Below, in pieces: positions 10,999 through 22,619 of a DNA stretch of 64,000 bases. Source of the stretch: Lutjanus erythropterus (Eukaryota > Chordata > Actinopteri > Lutjaniformes > Lutjanidae); the NCBI GenBank assembly GCA_020091685.1, contig CM034610.1, positions 7,732,948 through 7,796,947 of the forward strand. Reading direction: 5' to 3'. A program made the translations under genes and the position numbers. Each line of letters begins with the position of its first letter. The stretch's first letter is position 1. The notes under the pieces were generated by a model that ran no database searches, was not told the origin of the DNA, and saw only the letters and a list, made by a program, of their open reading frames with translations.

Positions 10999-11765
10999 TG
11001 GGCCTAACGGGCCTGGGCCCACCCACTTGTACAACTGCCCCCCCTTGAATGACTGAGAGAACATATATTTTCTTAACTTTTATATTTAATCATTAAAATA
11101 AGAGTTTTAATACACCCTTAAGACAAAAAAAGTTTCCCTTTGAAAAAAAGACAACATTATCACTATTATCACATGTGAGGTCTGGACCAATCACAATGGG
11201 CCATTATTCATTGCTCCAGACATGTCACACTTGTTCAGCAGAAAATGATGACCGGTGTACTGAGAAAAGCATTTCATTGGCTTATCTTATACCTGCAAGT
11301 ACTTCAGATGACCTTCACAGCAGAGACAGTTACGTTTATGAATGAACAGCACAGCTCACCTCACTCTCTCCTGTTAAAAGTCACTGTAGCTCACCCACTA
11401 TTCTGATCGCTCTGTTTCTCTCTCTCCTTGCAATCAATTTAAAGAGTAATCCAGCCGGATCAAACGAAAATGCATTAAAGGAATTAAATTGTCAAATTGT
11501 TTTCTTAATGAATTGATGTATTGATGTACTTGATCCATCGCAAAAATACAGATAAGGAGATCTCGGCATTGAAAATGTTTTTTTTAAAAAGATTTTAAAA
11601 GTGTCACAATCACCTGGAAGTGCTAGTCACCCTCCACATCATGATACCAGTCACTTTTGTTAAAGTGAGACCACAAGTTGGAAACAGTGTTAACTTTTGT
11701 AATTAAAAAGGCCCACCCAAAGTTACCGTGGCCCACCCAAAACTGAAATCCTGGCGCCGTGCCTG
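10990..11765 (+). mobile_element. Putative non-autonomous element with GGCCCACCC ends
   Basis: The left end carries GTGGGTGGGCC and GGGCCCACCCAC. The right end carries two GGCCCACCCAAA motifs, then CCTGGCGCCGTGCCTG. These are imperfect inverted ends about 770 bp apart. I could not find a target duplication, and the left end abuts the preceding repeat, so it may be truncated there. No coding content is seen. Confidence 0.45.
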
Positions 11766-14049
11766 GTTGGAAATATTTCTCGACAGACAAGAATTTATTT
11801 GCACAACACTTCAGAACAGCATCTCCTGTGCATTACCAGATGTGGCTATCTAGCTAGTTACTCTGGTTGGTTAGGCAACTAGTTGCTTGATATTTCATTA
11901 TACTCAGCAAATAGCAGACAGACAAAGTTTGCAGATATTTGCTGATGAGAAAGTAGCATACAGCGGGTAGGGCATTCACAACTACAGCATTTTATTAGTC
12001 ATCAACTAATTCCAAAAAAAGAGGTCAAATAACCATGGGAAGTATATCTTTTTTTTCACCCACTAACAATGACCAATTCTCAATAAAAACCTGAACCAGA
12101 AAATGTGAAGTGAAGTCCGTGATCAAGATGATGAGTCATGTCATGATTGGACTAAACCCCCAGCAGGCTTGTCTGAGCTGGAGATGCTGTTTGACTGCAG
12201 TAACAATGCAACTGCATTCTTGCAGGGATCATGGGAGTCCTTCCTTCTCTAAATACCTCAAATTTAACATGACTGACCACATGAAATGTAGGGTGGGGTG
12301 ATAATTCTTGATATGTTTGTCACTACACGTGAACGCTTTCAAATTACAAGAACTTATTTGATCCATCGTCAAGATAAAGGTTAGAGCAGATTTAAGGAAT
12401 CAGAGATGGGGATAAGAGAGCAAAGAATAGGAGCAGGGACAAGGGGAGAATGTGTGCGTCATATTCTTCATGTATTGAGGACACGTGCGTGTCTGTTGGA
12501 CAGGGCGATAACCTTCATGATGTCACGAGCAGGATCTGGCAGCACTCAGTGGTTTTCTGTCTCACACACACCAAAACCTCACAGCTTTATCGCTCCCAGC
12601 AGTTCAAAAAGTGGCTTATCGCTAATCGCAAAGTCATGATTTACAGCCGCAGATCACCCCGCAGCGCTCGCGCACACAAGTTTTCTGAGTAACTAAGCAC
12701 ATGTTAGAAAGACTTGTAATACTGGGAACACGGCCAGGTCATCTGCAGAAAATATTCCTGGATGCAGATAATATAAATGAAACTTGTTGCGGAGTTGATA
12801 TAAGGGCCAGATAATTGATTTTGTAGAGACCTGGCCTCGCAAATACAGAAAGAGTGAGAAAAGCAATCAATTCAATGTTGTGAATGTTCAAAGGAGTTTA
12901 CCCCTTCATAAATCACTGGATCAGCTTCAGCTGTTCGATCAGTTTAAAGGCAGATGTTGTGTAGATGTTTGTTTATTTCATTGCTTTGCTATGTGTGTGT
13001 TTCAAAGAGTGAAAAAACCTGATAAGTATCTTAAGTAGAAACAGGCAATATGTGTTCTGTAAGGTGATGTTTCAACTTCTCTATTAAAATGATTTCTACT
13101 CTGCGTACCCAATACAGGACCATAATAGTACAGTAAATATTAAAGTTCTGCATGGTTACCTCATAGAATCTATCACAGATCCATTCATTATATTTTTCAT
13201 AAGATTAATGTTGAAAATACAAACTGATCACATGGTAGAAAGCATCTTAGTGTCTGCTTTAAGCTCGTAAAAATGATATCAGCAATCACCAACAATTGCC
13301 AATTATTGTCTTTTCCATTAGAGCTCAGTGGACCATCTCTGATTGGACATTTACATGCCCATGGACTTCAGTGGATTTCCTACAGTGCAATGAGTTTGTA
13401 GTTTCAACATTTTCCCTGTACTAAATTGTTCTGGGAGCTAGTGATGCAGGACGTGTGACAGCGAGGATGTCTTGAGTCTAAAATGATGTCCTGCAAAATG
13501 GTGCATGATATTCATGTTTTTGTATTAATTAATGATAATAAAAATTATAGTATTTTGAATGGCCAGGATTACTTTTAACTATAGTTATTAACAACAATGC
13601 AGCAGAAAGCACACTTGAACACCAACATATTTTGAAAAATTTCCAACAGGGAGCTCGAAATTCTGACTTTCCAGTTCAAATTGAACACATCATAATGAAT
13701 GAGAACTGCAGGGAGATAAACAGGGGAGACGAGACAGTGGAGAAGAGCAAATATAATGTAAATCTGTCTGTTACTCACAGCAACACACACTCAAATCGGC
13801 AGAGTACTTCATGCTGTATGAGTAACCAAAGTTTGGATATTACATCAACATTTCACATCGTCCATAATTGCAAACTGATCCATTTAGTTACCATATCGAA
13901 AATAAGGGGTCTATAACACAAAAGCCAGGGTACAGAGAGAAAAAGGAAATGAAGGGGTAATAGCCAAATATCCAGCCAAAAGAAATGTGAAGAAGCAGGT
14001 GAAGCTGAACATGTTACAGAGCACAGACTTTCAGATTTGGATTCCAAGG
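11766..14049. other. Unassigned non-coding stretch
   Basis: No gene or strong repeat is seen over 2.3 kb. Frames of 63-94 codons (for example 13632-13916) show no domain. The patch at about 12590-12660 (TTATCGCTAATCGCAAAGTCATGATTTA) looks compositionally like non-repetitive, possibly constrained DNA, but this is only an impression. Confidence 0.35.
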
Positions 14050-14237
14050 CCAGTTTAGTGAGACTCAACACTGGCAATTACTTTAGGCCCACAACAATGA
14101 TAAATGAAAATTACAGTGCTAAAATAACAACAACCATTATTCATTTCCATATAATTTTTTGTCAAAGCCACAGGATTTTGCCACAAAGAGGCAAAAGAGC
14201 CACATGCAGCTCTGCAGCTGCAGGTTGCTGACCCTCA
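14050..14237 (+). repeat. hAT-type element, 3' end fragment
   Basis: The stretch ends in GAGCCACATGCAGCTCTGCAG and GCAGGTTGCTGACCCTCA. That is the typical right terminus of a hAT family, whose terminal repeat read inward starts CAGGGGTCAGCAACC. The left end is not recognised. Confidence 0.6.
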
Positions 14238-16099
14238 AGCTGGGCAGAGAGCAAATAAAACTTTAGCTAGCTTAAACTTCAACTAACATTACTAGGTTCA
14301 CTTATCTAGATTTTAAAAAAATGATCAATAAAACGACCTCCAGAGCCACAACATACATCACACAGCTGCTCACAGGATGACTTGCCATGACTAGCTGACT
14401 GAATTTACCTCAGAAATATTAAGAAAATCCAAGAAACTAGCAAAACAGCTGACAGAAAACTCTAAACTAAGCCTTCTTAGATGAGCTGAGGTTGTGTTAT
14501 TTAATTTTTCTCCAACATCTTGTGCTGCAATATTAGACAATATTTTATCCACAATCCAGAAGACCGATCACATTTTTATCTGGACCAGAACAAGTACAGT
14601 GTGTGATTTCTAAAGTTAGTTCAAAGATCCTACAGATGCAGTAAAACCTATCATCATAACTTTCCATCATGGTAATTGATATGCTGTCTGGGGGAAAAGG
14701 AGCATTCCTGTAGCCTGACTCCCGTGTCTCATTTTCACTAATAGGACATTGCACCGGGGAGATTCTGGCTCGGAGAAAACAAGGCGCTCGTATCGGAGAG
14801 AGCGGCCAGGGAATGCAGCAAAGGCAGACACAACAAAAGTCAAAGAGAACGTAAAGAGAGGAGCAGGATTGGAGGAGAGGGATGGAGAATAATAAGAGAA
14901 AGAGATGGAAGATCTGCCAAAGTGGTAGTCTCTGTTTTTTTGTTTTACGCTGAGGGATGAGGTCCGAGAGCTGTGAAATTTAAGTCACGGAGTGGGAGAG
15001 GTGGGACGAACACGCACACACACACTATTCACAAGTGTTTATGCTAGCAGATGCTTCAGACATACCTGATCGAAAGACCATCCTGCTGTGGGCTTTCATC
15101 ATATTGCATCATCTCATAATATTACAAAGCTTGGTAATGTGAGGCTCCTCAATGAAAATAATAGTAATAGCAGCCCAGCCTGAGGGAGTTATGTTTGCAG
15201 CAGAAGCAAAATATGACTTGGAGTTCATCGACTCTTGAAACATGTTGCAAATCTGCTCCAGCCACACAAAAACATTCAAGCCAGCCAGTGCAAACATGAC
15301 TTGCAAGACCAAACTCACTCAAAGTATATTTCCTGGTTAAAGGACAGTGTGAAGTCAAAACATCAATCATACCTGGTTGGTTGACTTTTGCTTAGTATTT
15401 CCACAGAAATCCAAAGACGAACGATTCACTGAACTGTCTTTTTTTTTTTTTTGTGGTGGAAGTGCATGGCCTTCATTTGTTTGGCCCACACTTTCTGGCT
15501 TCCTTAAGTCTTCTTCTTCCTCTTCTTTCATGGCTGATTAGGCACTGCTTTGTGCATCGCTGCCCCCCACTGATTTCAAGACGCCATTGCGGCATTTGGC
15601 CTCTGAGATCTACATCTTATGATGTAGATCTGTGCCTCTAAGAAAGTCTGTTACTTCTCCGGCTCTCTCTTCCTGGGACATCCCTTCTATGAGGAATGTT
15701 TTTAAGGGAGAGTTTTTTTTAATTCCCTGCTTTTGTAATTTCTTAAGTTTTCTTCTTCATCATCCTCTTTTAATGGCAACTTGCTTGCTAGCTCATGTGT
15801 TCCAGTTTGTACATTAATAATGATCTCATATTTGCATGTTGAGGACAGAGAAGAATGAGGTGTAGGTATTATTTTAATTTTTTGATTTGAGTGTCCCAGT
15901 CTAATCACTGCGCAGGAACTCTTCTTTCCTCCTTCTTCATTTTCTTGCTGGATCTTAAACAAATACCTTCTTTTATTATCTTTAGCCCACTGCTTTTTAA
16001 TTTTACTTCATATGAAAACTTAGGTTTTTGCCTTATTTACTGGTGTTATGAACTCAACTAGATTTGCTTTTTATCAGTTTTTGGCAAGATGGTCTACTG
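14238..16099. other. Unassigned non-coding stretch
   Basis: No gene is recognised. There is a T14 run at 15439-15452. Frames of 60-86 codons are low complexity (Ser/Leu or Lys/Glu-rich). Confidence 0.35.
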
Positions 16100-16266
16100 T
16101 GGTGGCCTGGTAGCTCAGCTGGTAAAGCATTTGCCCAAGGTACTCAGGCTGCGAGTCCTCTGCAGCGACCATGGGTACAACACTCGCCTACGGCTCTTTC
16201 ATTCCCCCTTTCCTGTCATATTTTAAGCTGTCCTACAATTATAGGTATAAAAGCCCAAAAATATTG
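16100..16266 (+). mobile_element. tRNA-derived SINE copy
   Basis: The head is tRNA-like: TAGCTCAGCTGG at 16111-16122 is a perfect RNA polymerase III A box. The B-box position at about 16174-16184 reads GGTACAACACT instead of GGTTCGAATCC. The tail has the typical CATTCCCCCTTTCCTGTCAT, AGCTGTCCTA and AAAAGCCC phrases of a widespread fish SINE. The damaged B box argues against present transcription. It is not a functional tRNA because the acceptor and T arms do not form. Related tails occur at 54287-54370 (+) and 42726-42812 (-). Confidence 0.85.
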
Positions 16267-16452
16267 TCTCATGTCAACTACATTAAAATTTCATAGGGAA
16301 TATTTTGTCTGCATCTTGAAGAGGTCTTTGTTCTTCTTCTTTAGTGCTTATTGGTGGTTGGCAATCCAGGTTAGAGGTGCCTTCCTTTTTGACTGGAGAC
16401 AGTGATTTCGATGGATATGGTATTTTCTAAAATGACGTAGTACAACTTGGAC

Positions 16453-16680
16453 CACAGGTGGGACCAAGTCATTCTTATTTTTGTAAATTACAACTAAGTC
16501 TCAAGTCTTTGTACTCAAGCTCCAAGTCCTGAACAAGTCATACTGTGCTCTTCATCAAATGTAATGCCATTTTAACAAAAGAGCATTGACTCACTGTTTT
16601 TTGTGCTTCTTCAAATGTCAAATAAAGTTGGAATTGTTGCATCTCCATCTGTAATTTTCACAGCACACATTGTGCATACT
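16453..16680 (+). repeat. Dispersed 'ACCAAGTC / CTCAAGTC' fish repeat
   Basis: It starts ACAGGTGGGACCAAGTCATT and continues with repeated AAGTCTCAAGTCTT and CTCCAAGTCCT phrases. This is a common teleost element; superfamily not assigned. Confidence 0.65.
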
Positions 16681-16839
16681 ACAATTTCTTTTGGTTTTGA
16701 TTTTTTGTACATATTATCTATGTTTTTTTTTCCAGCTGGAGCACAGAAATGTAATGTTAGATCTTTATGATTCTCTCCTGCAACTTTACTGGATACTGTC
16801 AGACTGGTTCAAACAAAGTAGATCTGGGAAATTAATTGC

Positions 16840-17330
16840 TGACTAGTTGATTCTGGGAATTAAAGAAATAAATTGATGTGTGGCACTCTTTTTATGTGAC
16901 AGACTTTTTAATCTTGGTATCTTTGGACAGAGCCAGGCTAGCTATTTAAAGTCTTTATGCTATGCTAAGCTAACTGCCAGCTGTACAAAAACTGAACTGT
17001 AAAAGTAAAATGTTGAGCTTTTATGAGGGCTATGGTATCTAATTATTGGCTATGCACAGTGACTTCTTGGAGACTGAGAGACTGAAGGTTTTTTTATTGG
17101 GGGATTTATCCCATAAAGAGATCTTTTTACCCTTTTGTTTTTGTACAGATTAAACTAAACAAGATATGACATGTTTCCCCCTTTTACCAGACTTAGTGTG
17201 AAGCTAAGACAACCACCTGCTAGTTAGCTTCATATTTATCATACAGACACAAGAGTGGTATCAGTTTTTACTTTACTGTTCACAAGAGAGCAAATAAGTG
17301 TATTTTCCAAAATATCAAACTATTAATTAA
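16840..17330 (+). repeat. Common percomorph repeat, interrupted
   Basis: TTTGGACAGAGCCAGGCTAGCT and TCTTTATGCTA-GCTAAGCTAACTG match the first half. AGCTTCATATTTATCATACAGACA, AGAGTGGTATCA and GCAAATAAGTGTATTTTCCAAAATATC match the second half. About 180 bp in the middle (roughly 17000-17180) does not fit and may be an insertion. Confidence 0.75.
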
Positions 17331-18441
17331 ATCATATAGTGTTGAGTTCTCAGTCTGTTTTTTATTAGTACATGTTTCCCTTACTTCAGTAGTGACTGTT
17401 TTTGATTAGGCCTGAGTGTTTAAGTCTTTCTTTTGTTGCATTATCCCAATGCTGTACCCACTCTTTCTAAAATATCGACACAATCCCCCTTTTCTCTCAT
17501 TTCTTGTAATACCTAAATGTCTCACATCTCTTGCTTAACTATTCTTGAGTTAGTGAACAAGATTTCAGCAGATCCTGATGACTGCTGGATGCATGTGATT
17601 TAATCCATGTGACACTGAGTCACTACATATTGGTATTTTAGTTGGTCTAGCCTGTTCAGGCCATTTTATGGACTCATTACTGAAAATATGTATGTGTACA
17701 CACTGTGGTGGTAAAAACATGTTGAAAGGGTTAAAGGTTATCACAGAATTATCACTTGGAAACATCTGCAAACTTACCCTTACTTTCCGCCTTCATTATC
17801 CCATTTTGTATGGAATTCATGGGAAACTTCCTTCAGGAAATTCATTTTTCCAGTATATCATGTCCAACAGCACTTGACTGAAGGGATACATCCAAATTCT
17901 CCAAAACAATGTCTCCAGCTGATACCCCCACTTCCTCACTCATCAGCCCATACTGCTCTTTCCATTGTTGATTACAGTTTGTCTAACATCTTCCTGAATA
18001 TTGTTAGGAGTGATTATGTATTGTATTTTGGCTTTGCTGCCAGCTGCAAATTCCCCAAAAGAGACTATATGTATTAAAGTCTACAGTCTAAGCCTTTAAA
18101 GAGAGTGTTCTTTACTGTGATTATGGGAACAAATGAAAACACACTAAGCGAGCATGTGTGCTGAGTAAGGTCGAATTTGGAAATATAAGCTACTTTATGC
18201 ATGTTATGTCAAAATAAATATGTATTTGTGACTGACTATACGCATTATGTGGACTTAATGTTGTCTATGGAAATAAAGACATTTGCTGAAGCTAATACAG
18301 CTCATTATGACTAAACCGGAGCCAAGAGCTGCTCTCTTAACACAGAACCCTGGCAGCTTCTGGGGCATTTCACCCCACAATTCATAGTTTTCAGTCATGT
18401 GACATGCACGGTGGCCTGGAGGGCAAAAGCAACGGGCCAAC
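17331..18441. other. Unassigned non-coding stretch
   Basis: No gene or repeat family is recognised. Short frames only. Confidence 0.35.
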
Positions 18442-18669
18442 ATGGCCGCTCACACCGGAGTCGCCGTAGAGACGCAGCACAAGCCGATAAAATTTCTCTC
18501 ATCTCAACTAAAGAAAAACAAAGAAATTAAAACAAACGACAAGTTTTGGGCACTTGCGATCCACATACAGCACCCGCCAGTCGCTAAAATTGCCACCAGA
18601 GCTCCACTTCAGAGATGTTTACATCTACATTGTGGAGAATCCCTCACTTTACACTGCCGATCTGGGTGA
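18442..18669 (+). other. Unassigned 75-codon ORF in a CpG-containing patch
   Basis: The ATG sits in a context unusually rich in CpG for this window (AACATGGCCGCTCACACCGGAGTCGCC, in part). The frame encodes 75 residues starting MAAHTGVAVETQHKPIKFL, then a Lys-rich part, and ends with a Cys/His-containing tail (HLHCGESLTLHC). I recognise no domain. ACATGG is a fair start context. No splice donor is obvious at its end, although the minus strand has a GTAAGTAC near 18680. It could be a first exon, a long non-coding transcript start, or part of an undescribed repeat; the last cannot be excluded by eye. Confidence 0.2.
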
Positions 18670-19600
18670 AAACATACAAAAGTACTTACAGTTATACGTA
18701 TTTTTGATCTGGATGGGTCAATAATGCTGCCATTTGGGAGCTTTACGATAAGTAATTCTTCACTGCTGTGAACTAACGTTAGCTATCTAATATTACCTAT
18801 GGGTTTTAGTTAGTTTCAGGGTCATTGTGGTCAGTGTTGTAGGGCAGTAACAAGGCAGTATCATTTTGTGTGACGTGACTACAAATTTTGAACTGATCGG
18901 CACAACACATCAAACTAGACATTTGTGACTCTTTAACAACATATGCTCCCCAAAAGAATCAATTTATTTGCATTTTTATATTAAAATAATGTTAAGTCTG
19001 TTGACTTCCTTCTTCCTGTTATACAAAATATGACAAAGGGTTATTCAAGTTATAAGTAACCACCTGTAAATCAGTCTTCAGCTTTAGGCGGTGCAGAGAT
19101 AGCTTGCAAAGTTAGCTTACTCTGCCTCAGGATGCCATGAGCCAAACTCGCCAAACCTCAGTCGGTATCAGAGGCACTTCCCTTGGATGCAGTGACACAA
19201 AACTCCCAGCTGTTCCAGTGCAGCAGCCCAGGTTACACTGGGAAGCTCCCACGTGTAAATGTGTGAAATAGTGTGAGTGTGAAGCAAGACATTTGGTATA
19301 AAAAAAACAGACCTGCTGAGTGAATTTTTGCTGGATAAATAATCTTTAATAAAGTTAAATAAAGCTCTGTAGGAAGACTAGCGTGACCAAACAGATCACT
19401 TGGTGGGAGCTCAGTCTTGCATAAGAAAATTCAGCACTAACCTTTGGGTTAACTGTTTCTGGCCCTTTCTCTTTATTCATCCCTCCATGTTAATAAAACT
19501 CACATTTTTCCGCATGTGATTGAAATTACTTTGCACAGAAGAATAAAGCTTCCGTGAGCAGTTGTGGGATACTTGAAGAGGATAGCTGCTAATATGTTGT
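18670..19600. other. Unassigned non-coding stretch
   Basis: Nothing assignable upstream of the candidate exon. There are scattered fragments with AGCTTGCAAAGTTAGCTTA, reminiscent of fish repeats. Confidence 0.35.
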
Positions 19601-19630
19601 CATCGTGTTTTTACTTTTTCCTTTCAACAG

Positions 19631-19724
19631 CAACACAAGCTCCAACAAATGGACTGACGAGACAGACGAGAACATTTGGTCACCAGACTTTCCACCCATT
19701 AGCGAGAAAACTGACATTTATTGA
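19631..19724 (+). CDS. Candidate terminal coding exon, gene unknown
   Basis: A strong splice acceptor, TTTTTACTTTTTCCTTTCAACAG, ends at 19630. Behind it, in phase after one base, lie 30 sense codons and a TGA (19722-19724). The peptide is acidic and protein-like, with NKWTDETDENIWSPDFPPI in the middle and KTDIY at the C terminus. It has two Trp, three Pro and several Asp/Glu, and no low complexity. The following 300 bases could be a 3' UTR ending near ATTAAA at 20030. I cannot name the gene, and no matching upstream exon with a donor was found, so the rest of the gene would lie further left, possibly outside the window. It could also be a chance frame: 30 open codons alone is weak. The acceptor and frame are seen; the exon is an inference. 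Confidence 0.3.
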
Positions 19725-20029
19725 ATAAGCATTATCAGTCAGTGGCCGTGAACCTGACAGTGAGCAACAAAAAAGTGAGAGAGATCTAGGAATAACGACC
19801 GCAGGGCTGAGGAGTTGATGTTGCCCCTGAGGAGCAGCGGTCCCTGTGTGGGAGTTGGGTGGAGGAGGCAGGGCTGAGGCTCATTGCTCATACAGGAGGA
19901 ATCTTATCTCCTTGTCATTAATAGCATCCTGCTGCTCTTCATGTCCTCTGCTGCAGCACCTGTGGAGATCTACTCCTACTTTTCTTTTGGATTCCATTAC
20001 AGATATTCTTTCACCATCCACAGACATTA

Positions 20030-20035
20030 ATTAAA
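20030..20035 (+). promoter_or_regulatory. Possible polyadenylation signal ATTAAA
   Basis: ATTAAA lies 306 bases after the stop of the candidate exon. The signal is common by chance in AT-rich DNA, so it supports the exon only weakly. Confidence 0.2.
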
Positions 20036-21299
20036 ATATTCACATACAGTGGGGAGACTTCATTTTCACTTCATTTAAAAAAAAAGGTCAAAGTAACTGA
20101 AAAGCAGTTATACACAATATGCTAAATATAAAGGTTAATAGCATTTATTTTTGAGGAATCGTTTTAACAATTCAGGAATTTTATGAGTTATAAAAGAGAC
20201 GCCTGTGAAACCTGCTTGAACTGTAGTCAAGATCTGCTCTATTCTGAATTTTCGTTCCATGATTTCTCTATATTTGTAAAACTGTCCTTGAGTGGAAAAA
20301 AGGTATTTAAAACTCTGTGACATTATCACTAGAGCGGGGTCTCGTAAGGGCAAGGGGGGAAACATCACTACGCATTCAGTGGTCTGTATAACCAGGAAGT
20401 AGACCCAGAAGCTAGAAAACTTTTTCCGTTCATGCACTGTGCGAATAGCTCTCATTGGACTGAATGGGTGCCAAATTTGTGTTTGCTATCTAATTCCTCA
20501 TAACATATATATGAATAGAGTACACTGGAGAAGTAAAAGTATTTACTAAGCCAAAAACATTATTTTGCTTGTCAGGTAAAATGACTGTTAAGTCTAAAAA
20601 TATGTACTATACATGTCGGTGACTTGCTAATGTATAAAACCATGTGAATCATTTAGCTTGTAAACAATGTTTAGTGTAAAACAACGAGAAACCTGCTTGC
20701 GCATCTTGGCAGAAGTATGGCCGACCACAACAGCTTGTCAATGGGCCTCTGCAAAAACAAGCAGTTTTGATCACGTCCTCAATCCACTGTCCTGTCCTTT
20801 TGAACAACTTATATTGACCACTGGAATATTGATTCTGAAGTATCATATACTCAACAAACAGACATTTTGGTGATTTTGGTGCTGGTAAAACATTTAATGA
20901 GATGATACTTCTGTTGGCGAAATGCGCACCCAGCTTTTCGATGACGTTGGATGTAAAGTATATAAGGCATATTTGTTTTGCTCTTCAAAACTATTCTGAG
21001 TGTTTCAAACTTGTTTTACCAATGACAAACATATTCTAACCATTCAACTTTATTCTTTATTTAGTTGGTTTTATGTTGTTTTTTTGGCTTTAAGAAAAGA
21101 ACTAGGACTCTTGGAACAATCTCATCCCTCATCTTGATACTGCTGCCATTTATTCAGTACCTCTAACATCATTACCTGTGGCTCTTCACAAGTCTTCAGA
21201 ATCAATATGGTTGAAGTGTGGAGAGGATTGTTGCTAGTAGCTTCTAGAAATAAATAGAAACAGGTCAGCTGTCAAAACAACACCCACTCGGGGAGCATT
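20036..21299. other. Unassigned; probable repeat fragments
   Basis: About 20330-20480 (CCAGGAAGTAGACCC, TCTCATTGGACTGAATGGG) resembles a dispersed fish repeat. The remainder is unassigned and has no gene. Confidence 0.35.
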
Positions 21300-21725
21300 T
21301 AGGATGTGCGGAGGGAGCATGGAGGAAAAGGAGCGGAGATGTAAGGAGGAGGGCGAAGGAATTCTGGGATGCACAGACCCTCCTCCCTCCTCTGGCCTCC
21401 TCTCGGCCCTCCCCTCCTCTCCCTTCCTCAGTCAGGAAACCCCCAGCGGTTTTGAGTGGAAACCAGATCTCTCATCTCTAGTCTGCATGTTGCGCTGGGA
21501 TGTCCCGGCCTCATTATCCTGCTCATTATACTCCCCTTTTATTCCCAAACATAAATACTATCTCCCCCATGTCTTTGTCTGTCTCTCCCTTCGCCTCTTT
21601 TTCTCCAACTCTCACTCACTCTTTCTGTTTCCTCGTCTCTCTCTGTCAATGTTTCTGCCTCTCAAACCCACCCAACCTCCACCTCGAGGTCCCCAGTGGA
21701 CCATTAGAGGGCCAATGATGTAATC
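21300..21725 (+). other. Pyrimidine-rich stretch with a 139-codon low-complexity frame
   Basis: CTCCCTCCTCTGGCC and TCTCTCTCTGTC-type runs give a Pro/Ser/Leu-rich open frame at 21304-21723. It has no domain and no splice support at its edges, and the composition explains its openness. I do not call it a gene. Confidence 0.4.
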
Positions 21726-21744
21726 AACTGCTCATTAGTCATCT

Positions 21745-21754
21745 TGATTGACAG
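21745..21754 (+). promoter_or_regulatory. PBX-MEIS/PREP-type site TGATTGACAG
   Basis: An exact match to the known composite PBX-MEIS/PREP motif, sitting in a homeodomain-like cluster: ATTAGAGG at about 21703, ATGATGTAATCAA near 21714-21726 and CATTAGTCATC near 21733. A single 10-mer will occur by chance about once per several hundred kilobases on both strands, so the match is notable but not proof of function. Confidence 0.3.
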
Positions 21755-21759
21755 CTGGC

Positions 21760-22531
21760 TTTGTGGGAGGGGGGCATGTCGGTGGGTCAGCCGTCACTGC
21801 TGGGCAACTTCTTGATTTAATTTCAAGACAGAGTGAGACAGGGGAGAATGGGTTTGAAAGACACAGAGAAACAGATGCATATATGGGTGTGTGTGGTTGT
21901 ATATCAAACACTGGAAGGTCTGCAGAGAGCTGTTAAAGTGTGAGGCTTATCTTTGATGGCTAACATACAAGTTCAAAATGCATCCAGTGTGGAAAATTAG
22001 CAAATCAGATGCACGTGATATAATGTACCTACATTCACCTGTCATCACCCGTGAATTTGAAATGGAAACATGGCACAGAGCACCAAAATGTCCTGATCAC
22101 TAACATGTAGGTCTGCATGAGAGGCAGAGAGGCGTGTCAAAACGTCTGTACTTGATGACCTGGGAATGAAAACAGGCTGGGAATTCACAAACAATACATA
22201 CAGTGCGCTATGTAAGCGTCCATCTATACAATCCACAGCAACTCTGTCATGGCCGTTGCTGTTCTCAGAACCAGCTGTCCTTATTCTGAAAGGATATGGG
22301 ATTTCTTTTTTATATATATATCATTACAGAATTATCTTGTTGCAGCTGCATCAGTTGGATATATCTGATATGACATGATGTCAACTAATCATGAAAAGAT
22401 CGACACCAACAATGCATCACTCCATCTGTCAACACTTTACAACTTCTCCAGTCTGTCTGTGGCTCTTAACAAAAGTCTTTCTACTAAAGACACAAATCTT
22501 AAACGACTAGTCATGAATACATGCTTTCTTT
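21760..22531. other. Unassigned non-coding stretch
   Basis: No gene is recognised. A short (TA)n lies at about 22309-22320. Confidence 0.35.
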
Positions 22532-22549
22532 AAAAAAAAAAAAAAAAAA
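22532..22549 (+). repeat. Poly-A run (A18)
   Basis: Homopolymer; no retrocopy body is recognised upstream. Confidence 0.9.
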
Positions 22550-22619
22550 TGCCAGATCATTTTCTAAAACAAAGATTATGATATTCTAACCATAGGTCTA
22601 TATGCAAAGATAGAGTCCT

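Noticed and set aside
16100-16180. tRNA gene
   Set aside because: The A box is good, but the B box is broken and no cloverleaf forms. It is the head of a SINE.
16716-16856. Acceptor-like TTTTTTTTCCAG followed by 34 open codons
   Set aside because: It lies against a known fish repeat and the following sequence looks like repeat DNA. Weaker than the 19631 candidate.
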